DNA of 64,000 nt from Pseudomonas sp. MRSN 12121. GTDB lineage: Bacteria > Pseudomonadota > Gammaproteobacteria > Pseudomonadales > Pseudomonadaceae. A program made the position numbers and the translations under genes. The notes beneath the pieces are model-generated. The model was not told where the DNA came from. It saw only the letters and a list, made by a program, of their open reading frames with translations, and did no database searches. The first letter of the stretch is position 1, and each line of letters opens with the position of its first letter. Positions 9,033 through 17,762 of this stretch are shown here, piece after piece. The stretch lies in NCBI RefSeq assembly GCF_000931465.1, contig NZ_CP010892.1, positions 5,913,388 to 5,977,387 of the forward strand, read 5' to 3'.

Positions 9033-10438
9033 TGCTCGGCAGCACACTGCTGCTGACCCTGGCGACGCTCGCCGGGCTGGTCGCCGGCTTCGCCCGCGAA
9101 TGGCTGCTGGTGGCGGCCTGGGGCGCGGGAAGCCGCAGCGACGCGTTCCTGGTCGCGGTGTTCATTCCCGAAGCCCTGCGCATGACCCTGGCGGCCGGCA
9201 TCCTCGCGGCCGCGGCCCTGCCGCTCTATCAGCAGCGCGCGCCGCAGCGCCAGCAGGCCTGGCTGGCCGGCCTGTGGCCGCGCCTGCTGGGCCTGGGCCT
9301 GGGCCTGTACGCCCTGCTGGCCGTGAGCGCGCCGTTGTGGATCCGCCTGATCGGCCCCGGACTCGACCATGAGGCCCAGGCCGAGGCCGCCAGTAACCTG
9401 CGCAGCCTGGCCGCGTGCATTCCCGGCCTGCTCCTGCACGCGCTGTTCAGCATCCCGCTGCATGCCCGGCAACGCTTCGTGCTGCCGGGGCTCGGCTCGC
9501 TGCTGTTCAACCTGCCGCCGGTGCTTTATCTGTTTTTCTACGGCCAGGCGAGCCGTGGCTCTGGCCTTTCGCTGGCGTTTTTTCTCGGCAGCCTGCTGAT
9601 GTGCCTGTCGCTGGTGCCGGCGATCTGGCAATCCGGCTGGCGCCCCTGGCAGGTCCGTGGGGATGCCGGCGCGGGACGGGAATTGCTCGTGCGCCTCGGC
9701 CCGCTGCTGACCAGCAACCTCGCCAGCCAGGGCCTGGCGCTGGTGGAGCGCCTGGTCGCCAGCTACCTGGGCGAAGGCGTGGTGACCTGGGTCAACCTGG
9801 CACGCAAGCTGATCAACCTGCCGTTGATTGCCCTGATGAGCCTGAACCAGGTCCTGCTCGGCCTGATGAGCGGCAAATCCGGCGACCAGCGCCTGGGGCT
9901 GCTGCATCGCGGGCTCGACGCCGCGACCCTGTTGAGCCTGCCGGCCGCGTTCGGCCTGGTCGGCGCCAGCCCGGCGCTGATCCACTGGCTGCTGCCCGCG
10001 CAAAGCGCCGACGGCCCGCTGCCCGCGCTGCTGGGCTGGTTCGCCGTGTCCCTGGTGTTCGGCGCCTGGAACGCCATGCTCGCGCGTTACGCCTATGCCG
10101 CGGGCGATACCCGCACGCCGTTGAATTGCGAACTGCTCGGCAGCCTGCTCAACGCCCTGCTGCTGGCCGGCCTGCCGCTGCTTCTGGGGTTGACCGCGAT
10201 CCCCCTGGCCGCCCTGGGCGGCGTGATCCTGACCAACCTGCTGCTGATGCAGCGCCAGCAGTTGCTCGACCTCATCGCTTGGCCGCTGCGTTGGGCCTTG
10301 AGCGCGGTGCTGCTGGCCACGGCCGCCCTGTTGTTGCATCCGCTGCCGAACGTCTGGCTGCAACTGGGCCTCAGCACCCTGGCCGGGTTGCTCCTGCTGG
10401 TGGCCCTGGGGCTGTGGCTCAAGCCCTGGCGAACCTGA
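9032..10438 (+). CDS. pslK: PslK-like MurJ/Wzx-type lipid-linked saccharide flippase
   Basis: A 468-residue, highly hydrophobic protein with about twelve to fourteen membrane segments and the MOP/MVF opening R-x-W-x-V-A-A-x-G-A-G-x-x-S-D-A-F-L-V-A-x-x-I-P, like MurJ. In the Psl order this is PslK, expected to flip the undecaprenyl-linked repeat across the inner membrane before PslJ acts. The ATG at 9032 overlaps the acyltransferase stop (TGATG); a TTG directly before it could also be used. It ends the operon: the next gene has its own promoter. It is distinct from the housekeeping murJ at 39337-40875. Confidence 0.72.
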   Translation: MLGSTLLLTLATLAGLVAGFAREWLLVAAWGAGSRSDAFLVAVFIPEALRMTLAAGILAAAALPLYQQRAPQRQQAWLAGLWPRLLGLGLGLYALLAVSAPLWIRLIGPGLDHEAQAEAASNLRSLAACIPGLLLHALFSIPLHARQRFVLPGLGSLLFNLPPVLYLFFYGQASRGSGLSLAFFLGSLLMCLSLVPAIWQSGWRPWQVRGDAGAGRELLVRLGPLLTSNLASQGLALVERLVASYLGEGVVTWVNLARKLINLPLIALMSLNQVLLGLMSGKSGDQRLGLLHRGLDAATLLSLPAAFGLVGASPALIHWLLPAQSADGPLPALLGWFAVSLVFGAWNAMLARYAYAAGDTRTPLNCELLGSLLNALLLAGLPLLLGLTAIPLAALGGVILTNLLLMQRQQLLDLIAWPLRWALSAVLLATAALLLHPLPNVWLQLGLSTLAGLLLLVALGLWLKPWRT

Positions 10439-10455
10439 CGGCAGGCACACGGGGG

Positions 10456-10486
10456 TTGACCTGATGTCACACTTATCCGCTATAAG
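10456..10486 (+). promoter_or_regulatory. Putative sigma-70 promoter for the DUF1780 gene
   Basis: TTGACC at 10456-10461 and TATAAG at 10481-10486 are separated by 19 bases (18 if the -10 is read as CTATAA). They lie about 70 bases upstream of the DUF1780 ATG and just after the psl-like operon ends. This separates the two transcription units. Spacing is slightly long, so it is a moderate call. Confidence 0.5.
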
Positions 10487-10552
10487 TGCAGTCGGCCCGC
10501 CGGCCCGCCCGGTGAATTTCTAGGATCCGCGTTTGGACGCTAAGCTTGGACT

Positions 10553-11182
10553 ATGGATGACTCAGATTACCTGCGCCTGCTCACCATTCAGGCCGAACAA
10601 GCCAATGCCTTCCTGTCCAATGCGCGCAAATGGGAGCGTGAGCGTTGGGTCTGCCAGCGCCTGCTGCAAGGGCTGAACATTCCCTACCGCGCCGACGAGT
10701 TCACCCCCGCCGGGCAGGAACCGCCGGACGTGCTGTTTCGCGACGCGAGTTTCGAAGTGTTCTTCGTGCTGGACGAAGGCCGCCGCCTCAATGACGAATG
10801 GCGCGACGAGTTGCAGCGCCGTCGCAGTGCCTTCTCCCTCAGCCAGCTGGTGCGGCGCGAAGCCAAGCCCAAGCGCATTCCGGCCAATGAACTGCTACTC
10901 AGGCTCGCCCCGACCCTGCGCAAGAAAGCCCACAACTACAAGGAACGCGGCATGGACCTGGGGGAGCTGGACATCATTGCGTTCGCCAGCCTCAAGCGTG
11001 AGGTGCTGGACCTCAACAGCCACTTTCCGCCGCCCACCGAATACCTGCGCCAGGGCTGGCGTTCGTTGTCGCTGGTCGGGCCGACCTTCGCCCGTGTGCT
11101 GTTCGCCCACCCCGATGCCCCGGACTTCCTGCGCAGCAACCTCGGGCGCAGCATCCTGTTCGACGTCGGCATCAGCCTGTAG
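10553..11182 (+). CDS. DUF1780 family protein
   Basis: A 209-residue soluble protein beginning MDDSDYLRLLTIQAEQANAF. It has no signal peptide or membrane segment. The sequence fits the Pseudomonas DUF1780 family, described in databases as a putative endonuclease-like domain of unknown function; the acidic/polar block PPDVLFRDASFEVFFVLDEG could be the nuclease-like core, but I cannot confirm catalytic residues. It has its own upstream promoter-like element and is followed by a hairpin (11227-11254). No functional link to the psl-like operon is evident. Confidence 0.7.
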   Translation: MDDSDYLRLLTIQAEQANAFLSNARKWERERWVCQRLLQGLNIPYRADEFTPAGQEPPDVLFRDASFEVFFVLDEGRRLNDEWRDELQRRRSAFSLSQLVRREAKPKRIPANELLLRLAPTLRKKAHNYKERGMDLGELDIIAFASLKREVLDLNSHFPPPTEYLRQGWRSLSLVGPTFARVLFAHPDAPDFLRSNLGRSILFDVGISL

Positions 11183-11226
11183 CCCGCCCCCCGGCAAGCC
11201 ATTCGCGGCATAGCGCAAATACCCCG

Positions 11227-11254
11227 CCGAGTGATACAAAGCGCAATCACTCGG
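11227..11254. other. Hairpin downstream of the DUF1780 gene
   Basis: A perfect 9-bp stem CCGAGTGAT/ATCACTCGG with a 10-base loop. No T-run follows on either strand, so it is not a standard intrinsic terminator; it may act in RNA stabilisation or Rho-dependent ending. Confidence 0.4.
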
Positions 11255-11367
11255 GGAGCTGGAGAACAGTGAGCGGCTATGCTCCGTTCAATGTCGCCCG
11301 AGCGCACAAGATGGCTCTGCGCTGTAACCTTCATACTGTTCGCAACGTCTAGCTGACGAGGCTTTTT

Positions 11368-11541
11368 ATGACCAGCCGCCTGAACCCCGACGACCAGCGC
11401 CATGTCGAAGAATACCTGCAACTGGCCCAGCACCGAGTCGAGCGCCGACCCTTCCGGCCGTGGATGCTCCTCGTGATAGTCGTGACCATCACCATTGGCC
11501 TGGGCCTGTTGAGCCGTTTTATCAGTTACCTGACGCTATGA
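11368..11541 (+). CDS. DUF3094-like small membrane protein
   Basis: A 57-residue protein starting MTSRLNPDDQRHVEEYLQ. It has a charged N-terminal amphipathic half, a basic VERRPFRPW stretch, then one membrane segment (about residues 34-54). This matches the small Pseudomonas DUF3094 proteins I know of. A GAGG at 11357-11360 precedes the ATG. It lies 60 bases upstream of the NADH dehydrogenase gene on the same strand and may be co-transcribed. A role as an accessory peptide of the respiratory membrane is a guess from context only. Confidence 0.65.
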   Translation: MTSRLNPDDQRHVEEYLQLAQHRVERRPFRPWMLLVIVVTITIGLGLLSRFISYLTL

Positions 11542-11601
11542 GCTGCCTTGCGCTCGCTCGGGTAACCGTACCGATTTCTTTTAGCCTTGCGAGATATCCC
11601 C

Positions 11602-12900
11602 ATGACTCATCGTATTGTCATCGTTGGCGGCGGCGCCGGCGGTCTGGAGTTGGCTACCCGTCTGGGTAAGACTCTGGGCAAGCGCGGCACCGCCAGTGTG
11701 ATGCTGGTCGACGCGAACCTGACCCATATCTGGAAACCCTTGCTGCACGAAGTGGCCGCCGGTTCGCTGAACTCCTCCGAAGACGAACTCAACTATGTCG
11801 CCCAAGCCAAATGGAACCACTTCGAGTTCCAATTGGGCCGCATGAGCGGGCTCGATCGCCAGCAGAAAAAAATCCAGCTGGCCGCCACCTACGACGAAAA
11901 CGGCCTGGAGCTGCTGCCCGCCCGCGAACTGGGCTACGACACCCTGGTGCTCGCCGTGGGCAGCACCACCAACGACTTCGGCACCCAGGGCGCGGCCCAG
12001 CACTGCCTGTTCCTCGACACCCGCAAGCAGGCCGAGCGCTTCCATCAGCAACTGCTCAACCACTACCTGCGCGCCCACGCCGGGCAGAGCGATGCCGTGG
12101 AGCAGATCAGCGTGGCCATCGTCGGCGCCGGGGCCACCGGTGTCGAACTGGCCGCCGAGCTGCACAACGCCGCCCATGAACTGGCCGCCTACGGCCTGGA
12201 CCGGATCAAGCCGGAAAACATGCACATCACCCTGATCGAGGCCGGGCCGCGGGTTCTACCGGCGCTGCCGGAGCGGATCGGCGGCCCGGTGCACAAGACC
12301 CTGGAAAAACTCGGGGTCAAGGTCATGACCAACGCCGCGGTCAGCGAAGTGACGGCCGACAGCCTGATCACCGCCGACGGCCAGGTGATTCCTGCCAGCC
12401 TGAAAGTCTGGGCGGCAGGCATCCGCGCGCCGGGTTTCCTCAAGGACATCGACGGCCTGGAAACCAACCGTATCAACCAGCTGCAAGTCTTGCCGACCCT
12501 GCAGACCACCCGCGATGAAAACATCTTCGCCTTCGGTGACTGCGCGGCCTGCCCGCAACCGGGCTCCGATCGCAACGTTCCGCCACGGGCCCAGGCCGCT
12601 CACCAGCAGGCTTCGCTGCTGAGCAAATCGCTGAAGCTGCGCCTGGAAGGCAAGGCCCTGCCGGAATACAAATACACCGACTACGGCTCGCTGATCTCGC
12701 TGTCGCGTTTCTCCGCCGTGGGCAACCTGATGGGCAACCTGACCGGCAGCGTGATGCTCGAGGGCTGGCTGGCGCGGATGTTCTACGTGTCGCTGTACCG
12801 CATGCACCAGATGGCGCTCTACGGACCGTTCCGCACCTTCATGCTGATGCTGGGCAGCCGCATCGGCCGCGGCACCGAACCACGGCTCAAGCTGCACTGA
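11602..12900 (+). CDS. ndh: Type II NADH dehydrogenase (NDH-2)
   Basis: A 432-residue FAD-dependent, non-proton-pumping NADH:quinone oxidoreductase. The N-terminal FAD-binding Rossmann motif is VIVGGGAGGLE (GGGAGG at 9-14), and a second dinucleotide fold for NADH (VAIVGAGATGVELAAEL) lies near residue 175. The late FAD motif NIFAFGDCAACPQ and the C-terminal amphipathic region (MLEGWLARMFYVSLYRMHQM) for membrane association are all present. The ATG at 11602 gives the conventional N-terminus; an upstream TTG would add five residues. It is followed at once by a strong terminator. Confidence 0.9.
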   Translation: MTHRIVIVGGGAGGLELATRLGKTLGKRGTASVMLVDANLTHIWKPLLHEVAAGSLNSSEDELNYVAQAKWNHFEFQLGRMSGLDRQQKKIQLAATYDENGLELLPARELGYDTLVLAVGSTTNDFGTQGAAQHCLFLDTRKQAERFHQQLLNHYLRAHAGQSDAVEQISVAIVGAGATGVELAAELHNAAHELAAYGLDRIKPENMHITLIEAGPRVLPALPERIGGPVHKTLEKLGVKVMTNAAVSEVTADSLITADGQVIPASLKVWAAGIRAPGFLKDIDGLETNRINQLQVLPTLQTTRDENIFAFGDCAACPQPGSDRNVPPRAQAAHQQASLLSKSLKLRLEGKALPEYKYTDYGSLISLSRFSAVGNLMGNLTGSVMLEGWLARMFYVSLYRMHQMALYGPFRTFMLMLGSRIGRGTEPRLKLH

Positions 12901-12910
12901 GTCGCTGGTA

Positions 12911-12940
12911 AAAAATACCCCGGGAGACCGGGGTATTTTT
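12911..12940 (+). terminator. Rho-independent terminator of ndh
   Basis: AAAAATACCCCGG and CCGGGGTATTTTT form a 13-bp stem around a GAGA tetraloop, followed by further T residues, 11 bases after the ndh stop. The flanking A-tract makes it potentially bidirectional. Confidence 0.92.
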
Positions 12941-13473
12941 TTGCCTGCACAACAGTAGTCCGTCGCACGGCTCGCTACTTGTCACAGGGTCGGCCTGTCA
13001 TCTTTCAGATCCCTAAAAAGCAACTAACCAGTAGTCCTTTCAACATGAGGCATATCAATCGCAATCAAACGCTAGATGCTTAGCTCACTATTAAATCCAT
13101 ATCCACAACATGCCAGGCGCGCCCACTACTCATATAACACGCGCGCATTACCACATATTTACCTGATCCCAATAGATGGCGATCAACAACATCAGAAACT
13201 CTCGTCGCCACCTGTGAAAGCGAACCTCATCACCTGGTGATTGCCCGAGTGACTCTCGATACAACCGACAGCCCGTAACGCCCGTGGCGGAGCCCTTCCA
13301 CTCAGAAACGGCACATAACCACCATTTAAGATTCTCCTTATTGAAATAGCCAAAGAGAAAAAGTAGAGCAATTGAAAACCCTCTAAAACGCACTTTCTTT
13401 AAGAATCCTCTGATTGTCCACTTCCAACTAAAGGACAGAAAATTAAGCCTCCACACTTTAGTAGGCATCTCCA
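12941..13473. other. Gene-free AT-rich stretch upstream of the fimbrial operon
   Basis: About 530 bases visibly richer in A+T than their surroundings. I find no convincing gene; the open frame on the minus strand (13148-13474) has improbable composition. The fimbrial promoter must lie here, but I cannot single out one -35/-10 pair. A short GCCT...AGGC inverted repeat (13448-13467) sits just before the pilin start. No phase-switch inverted repeat pair was seen. The composition suggests a foreign insertion boundary. Confidence 0.5.
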
Positions 13474-14073
13474 ATGTCCAGACTTCTCAAGAGCGTTCTT
13501 TCAATAGCCATCGTTGGTGCAGTCAGCACTTCCGCCATGGCGGCGGACGGTACCATAAACTTTACCGGTGAGATCATTGCGGCGTCCTGCACGGTCAATC
13601 CTGGTAACTCCGGCACCAGCACTGGCGGTACGGCAGGCAAGCAAACCATCGACGTCAACCTCGGCAAAGTCAGTGCAGACAGCTTGGGCACCACCGGCGC
13701 CGTCAGTAGCAGTAAAAGCATCAACCTGAACCTGGACTGCGGCAAAACAGCCCAGGGCCTCACCACCGTCAAACTCACCTTTGACCCTGCCAACGGCAGC
13801 GGCCTCGACAGCACAAACAATAATTTGCTGAAAATCACCGGTCCAACAGATAAAACCGCTAAAGGCGTCGCTATCGGCCTATTCACCAGCGACAACAAAA
13901 TGCTGAACCTCGCCGCGAACGAAGCCATCAGCGGCACCTTCACCTCGACGGGTACCGAACCGGATGTCACCTACAGCGCCAAAGTGGATTTGCGCGCGGG
14001 TTATGTCGCCACTGGCGCGATCACTCCCGGCATTGCCAATGGCACCCTGCCATTTACCTTGACCTACGAGTAA
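13474..14073 (+). CDS. Chaperone-usher major fimbrial subunit (FimA-like)
   Basis: A 199-residue secreted pilin. The signal peptide ends at SAMA (residues 20-23), giving a mature start ADGTINFTGEI. It has the two cysteines (C39 in AASCTVNP, C89 in LDCG) that form the conserved disulfide of type 1 pilins, a donor-strand N-terminus, and a beta-zipper C-terminus ending LPFTLTYE with the penultimate tyrosine. It is rich in S, T, G and N. It is the first gene of a three-gene fimbrial operon, with the chaperone gene starting 49 bases downstream. The gap holds a G/C-rich AAAGGGAGGGGCC...GGGGCCTCCCCCCTCCC-like stretch that may form an attenuating hairpin. Confidence 0.88.
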   Translation: MSRLLKSVLSIAIVGAVSTSAMAADGTINFTGEIIAASCTVNPGNSGTSTGGTAGKQTIDVNLGKVSADSLGTTGAVSSSKSINLNLDCGKTAQGLTTVKLTFDPANGSGLDSTNNNLLKITGPTDKTAKGVAIGLFTSDNKMLNLAANEAISGTFTSTGTEPDVTYSAKVDLRAGYVATGAITPGIANGTLPFTLTYE

Positions 14074-14122
14074 CCCGCGCCAAAGGGAGGGGCCTCCCCC
14101 CTCCCACCGATCTGGAGCCGCT

Positions 14123-14848
14123 ATGAAAGCTTCGCTGTTAGCTCACATCGCGCTATTTGGCGCCATGACATTCTTCGCCTCGACATCCAGTGCCGCCATC
14201 GTGCTGGACGGCACCCGCGTGGTCTTTTCCGCCCCCAGCAAGGAAGCCTCCATCGTCGTCAGGAACCAGGGCTCGGAAGACCTCATGATCCAGTCCTGGA
14301 TCGAACCTGACTCGAAGGCCGCGCAAAATGATGTGCCCTTTGCCATCACGCCATCCCTGGTTCGCCTGGGTGGGCTGAAGCAACAAATCCTGCGCATCCT
14401 CTATGAAGGCCAGGGCCTACCAGAAGACAAGGAGTCCGTGGTCTGGCTGGCCGTGCAGGAGATTCCGCAGAAAAGCAAACTGGAGAACTCCCTGCAAATC
14501 GCCATCCGTCAACGGATAAAACTGTTCTATCGCCCAGCCAACCTGCCCGGCAAGGCCGCTGACGCCGCAAAAAGCTTGCAGTGGAAACTGGTCACGCAAG
14601 GCGGTAAGCCAGGGCTTTCGGTCACCAATCCATCGGCGTTCCACGTGTCCTTCGCCGGCAGCAACGTGACCTTGCGCAACGGCAATAGCACCTACACCGC
14701 CAAGGCGGAAATGCTCGCCCCGGGGACCACGCGAGTGGTCGATATCAAGGGTCTGTCCGGCAGTTTGCCCGCCAGCAGCAAGGTGGAATTCCGCAGCATC
14801 AATGATTACGGCGGAATCGATCAGCTCACTGGCGAACTCTCCAACTAG
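14123..14848 (+). CDS. PapD-like periplasmic fimbrial chaperone
   Basis: A 241-residue protein with a signal peptide (cleavage near residue 24, STSSAA), then two Ig-like domains. The N-domain begins IVLDGTRVVFSA, containing the conserved Arg of the subunit-binding cleft. The G1 region AVQEIPQKSK...LQIAIRQRIKLFYRP contains the conserved Lys and the short F1-G1 loop typical of the FGS subclass. It stabilises the pilin by donor-strand complementation and delivers it to the usher. The operon context (pilin, chaperone, usher) supports the call. The FGS type is usually found with adhesin-tipped fimbriae, yet no adhesin gene is present. Confidence 0.9.
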   Translation: MKASLLAHIALFGAMTFFASTSSAAIVLDGTRVVFSAPSKEASIVVRNQGSEDLMIQSWIEPDSKAAQNDVPFAITPSLVRLGGLKQQILRILYEGQGLPEDKESVVWLAVQEIPQKSKLENSLQIAIRQRIKLFYRPANLPGKAADAAKSLQWKLVTQGGKPGLSVTNPSAFHVSFAGSNVTLRNGNSTYTAKAEMLAPGTTRVVDIKGLSGSLPASSKVEFRSINDYGGIDQLTGELSN

Positions 14849-14958
14849 CGAAAACAGCTGCCTGTCATTCGCATCGCTCATTGGAGCGCGCAACGTTCTT
14901 CACCCGATTTTCGAACATGTCTCGCCCCGGAACCCGCCGCGCGACAGAAGGGGCCCAC

Positions 14959-17451
14959 ATGTCTTTTTTTCAGAGAAAGCTCAGCTACAGGATTGGCCGG
15001 CGCTCGTGGGCAACCTGCTTCATGGTCCTGGGACTGACCTCGGAACTGCCCGCCGCGGAGTTCGAATTCAATGACACCTTTCTGAAAATGGACGGTGCGC
15101 CGATCAACCTCAAGTACTTTGAAAAAGGCAGTGCGGTTCAACCCGGGACCTACAACGTCGACCTTTACCTGAACCAGACCCTGATCAAGCGCCAGGACAT
15201 CACTTTCAGCGCCGACGCGAGCGGGGAAGTCAAACCTGTCGTTTCGTTCGGCCTGCTGAAGGAACTCGGGCTCAATCTCAAGAAAGCCCAAGAGGACGGC
15301 CTTATCAGCGCCAACCTCGACGAGGCCGCGCCCGTGGATGTGAAAGCGCAGATCACCGGCGCCGACGTCAACTTCGACACCACCAGCCTGAGCCTGTTGT
15401 TCAGCATTCCACAGGCCTATGTCCAGCGCGTATCCCGCGGCTACGTCGACCCTTCGGTATGGGATAACGGCATCACCGCCTTCTATAGCGACTACCAGGC
15501 CAACTTCAGTCGCAACTCCAGCCGGGGTACGAACAGCGACTACCACTATCTGGGCCTGCGCAACGGCTTCAACCTCGCTGGCTGGCGCTTTCGCAACGAA
15601 TCGGCAGTCACCGGAGGCAGCGGCACCCGCAGCCAGTTCAAAAGCAACCGTAACTATGTGGAGCGTGATGTCCTGCGAATGAAGGGCAAGTTCTCCCTGG
15701 GCGAGCTGTACACCCCAGGAGAAATCTTCGACAGCGTACGTTTTCGCGGGGCGCAGATTGCCTCGGATATCGGCATGCTGCCGGATAACGAAGTCGGGTA
15801 TGCCCCCGTGATCCGCGGCATCGCCGAAACCAACGCCACGGTCGAAGTGCGCCAGAGTGGCTATGTGATCTATTCCGCCAACGTGCCGCCGGGCGCCTTC
15901 GAGTTCACCGATATTTATCCCAGTGGCTCCAACGGCGACCTGCAAATCAGGATCATCGAGGCGGACGGTCGCGTACGCGAATATCAGCAATCCTATGCCT
16001 ACCAGCCGATCATGACCCGACGCGGCAACTTGCGTTACAGCGTTACCGCCGGTAGCTACAGCTATGAGGGCCAGCCATCGCCAAAGTTTACCCAGGGCAC
16101 CCTGGTCTATGGCTTGACCGACAACCTCACCACCTACGGCGGCGTATTGGCCTCCCCGAACTATCGCGCCGTCAACCTGGGCGCCGGTATCAACTCCCGT
16201 ATTGGCGGTATTTCGCTGGACATCACCAATAGCCAATCCAAACCGGCAAGCGGCAAATCCGATAAAGGCCAAAGTGCACGTTTTCTGTACTCCAAGACCC
16301 TGACGAGCACCAACACCACCTTTGCCCTGGCCGCCTATCGCTATTCCACCGAAGGCTATCGCAGCTTCAGCCAGCACGTGGACGACCTGATGTACCGCGA
16401 CCAGACCCGGTACGGGCCGCAGAAAAACCGGGTCGATATCAAGGTGGAACAGAGCCTGTCGCATCGCTCGTCGCTGGGCGTCAGCCTGGCGGAGACCAGC
16501 TACTGGAGAAATCAAGGCCGCTCTCGCAGCTGGCAGATGAGTTTTAACAGCAGCTTCTCGGACATCAGCTACAACCTGGCCCTTTCCCGCACCCTCGGTG
16601 GGGCAGGTAGCAGCGCGGACAACCAGATTTCCGCGTCGATCAGCATGCCCCTGGGCAGCTCGCGGAGCTCCCATCGACTCAACAGCAACATAGTGTCCTC
16701 CAACAATGGCCAGAAAAGCATACAGACCGGCGTCTCGGGCTATCTGAATGAGAGCAACACGCTCAACTACTCGGTGCAGTCCAACAACACCAAGGGCAGC
16801 GGCAACTCCGCCGGTGCCGGCCTGGGCTGGGATACTCCTTCCGGCAGGCTGGGCGCCAACTACAGTCAGGGCCGCGACGAAAAGCACCTCGACCTGAACG
16901 CCTCCGGGTCGGTGGTGGTTCACGGTGGCGGCGTCACCTTCGGCCAATCCCTGGGGGAGACCTTCGGCATTCTGGAAGTACCGGAGGCCGACGATGTGGG
17001 CGTATCGGGCTGGAACGCCGTGCGTACCAACCGCAAGGGCTATGCGGTGGTGCCCTACATGCAACCCTACCGTTACAACTGGCTGGACCTGGACACCCAG
17101 ACCTTGGGCAGCGATACCGAGGTCACCGAGACCTCCAAGATGCTGGTCCCGACCCGCGGCGCAATCGTCAAGGCCAGCTATAGCGCCCAGACCGGACGCC
17201 GCGTGCAGTTCGAACTGACTCAGGAAACAGGCAAGCGGGTACCTTTCGGCGCCCAGGGCTATGACCAGGAAGGCAAGCTTTTGGGCATGGTGGATAACCT
17301 CTCCCGCCTGCTGGCTTTCGGCATTCCCGATGAAGGGAAGATCGAGGTCCGCTGGGCCGAAGGCTCCTGCAAGGCAGACTACAAGCTGTCGCCAGTAAAC
17401 AAGAAGCTGGCCTACGAACGTATCCAGGTTCCTTGCCGCGCACCGCTGTAA
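14959..17451 (+). CDS. Outer-membrane fimbrial usher (FimD/PapC-like)
   Basis: An 830-residue usher. A signal peptide (about 1-35) ends near PAAEFEFNDTFL, leading into the N-terminal chaperone-binding domain. The barrel and plug region carries SVWDNGITAFYSDYQANF, PGEIFDSVRFRGAQIASD and TRRGNLRYSVTAGSY, all typical usher motifs. The C-terminal domains contain FGAQGYDQEGKLLGMVDN and a two-cysteine end (GSCKADY...VPC). The ATG at 14959 is preceded by AGAAGGGG; upstream in-frame ATGs at 14881 and 14917 lack this and would displace the signal peptide. Full length for the family. Nothing fimbrial follows. Confidence 0.92.
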   Translation: MSFFQRKLSYRIGRRSWATCFMVLGLTSELPAAEFEFNDTFLKMDGAPINLKYFEKGSAVQPGTYNVDLYLNQTLIKRQDITFSADASGEVKPVVSFGLLKELGLNLKKAQEDGLISANLDEAAPVDVKAQITGADVNFDTTSLSLLFSIPQAYVQRVSRGYVDPSVWDNGITAFYSDYQANFSRNSSRGTNSDYHYLGLRNGFNLAGWRFRNESAVTGGSGTRSQFKSNRNYVERDVLRMKGKFSLGELYTPGEIFDSVRFRGAQIASDIGMLPDNEVGYAPVIRGIAETNATVEVRQSGYVIYSANVPPGAFEFTDIYPSGSNGDLQIRIIEADGRVREYQQSYAYQPIMTRRGNLRYSVTAGSYSYEGQPSPKFTQGTLVYGLTDNLTTYGGVLASPNYRAVNLGAGINSRIGGISLDITNSQSKPASGKSDKGQSARFLYSKTLTSTNTTFALAAYRYSTEGYRSFSQHVDDLMYRDQTRYGPQKNRVDIKVEQSLSHRSSLGVSLAETSYWRNQGRSRSWQMSFNSSFSDISYNLALSRTLGGAGSSADNQISASISMPLGSSRSSHRLNSNIVSSNNGQKSIQTGVSGYLNESNTLNYSVQSNNTKGSGNSAGAGLGWDTPSGRLGANYSQGRDEKHLDLNASGSVVVHGGGVTFGQSLGETFGILEVPEADDVGVSGWNAVRTNRKGYAVVPYMQPYRYNWLDLDTQTLGSDTEVTETSKMLVPTRGAIVKASYSAQTGRRVQFELTQETGKRVPFGAQGYDQEGKLLGMVDNLSRLLAFGIPDEGKIEVRWAEGSCKADYKLSPVNKKLAYERIQVPCRAPL

Positions 17452-17724
17452 CCGCTCGATCAGCTTGTGCCCAAAGGGCCCGGGCCACGCCCAGCTCTTG
17501 AGCGCCAATCCCCACGACCACAGCACACGAGCCTGCCAGCCAGGCTCACGATGCCTGTGGAACGTCCTGAAGCGCTGAGGCCGCCCGTCTCACTCGCCCA
17601 CCAAGAGCGCCAGCAAATAAAAAACATTACCTGCATGCAGGCAGGATCGGACACGAGAAGACTCGGTCGTTCGCGAGACATGCGAAGCCGAAACAGAACA
17701 GCGGGGGATTTTTAAGCGCCAACG
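17452..17724. other. Gene-free stretch after the usher gene
   Basis: No credible gene. It contains a hairpin GAGCCTG/CAGGCTC at 17529-17547 that lacks a T-run but is the best candidate for the end of the fimbrial transcript, and a 12-bp palindrome CCTGCATGCAGG at 17630-17641. An adhesin gene would be expected at this place in a complete chaperone-usher operon and is absent. Confidence 0.5.
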
Positions 17725-17751
17725 AAAAAAGGCGCCTAAAAGGCGCCTTTT
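17725..17751 (-). terminator. Terminator of the tRNA operon
   Basis: Read on the minus strand: AAAAGGCGCC, a short loop, GGCGCC and then six T residues, 12 bases past the last tRNA-Pro. The symmetrical A/T tails mean it could also stop transcription coming from the usher side. Confidence 0.85.
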
Positions 17752-17762
17752 CTCTTGGTATA

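Noticed and set aside
13148..13474. Open frame of 108 codons on the minus strand before the fimbrial operon
   Set aside because: Odd composition (many W, F, K), no ribosome binding site, no recognisable family, and it covers the place where the fimbrial promoter should be.
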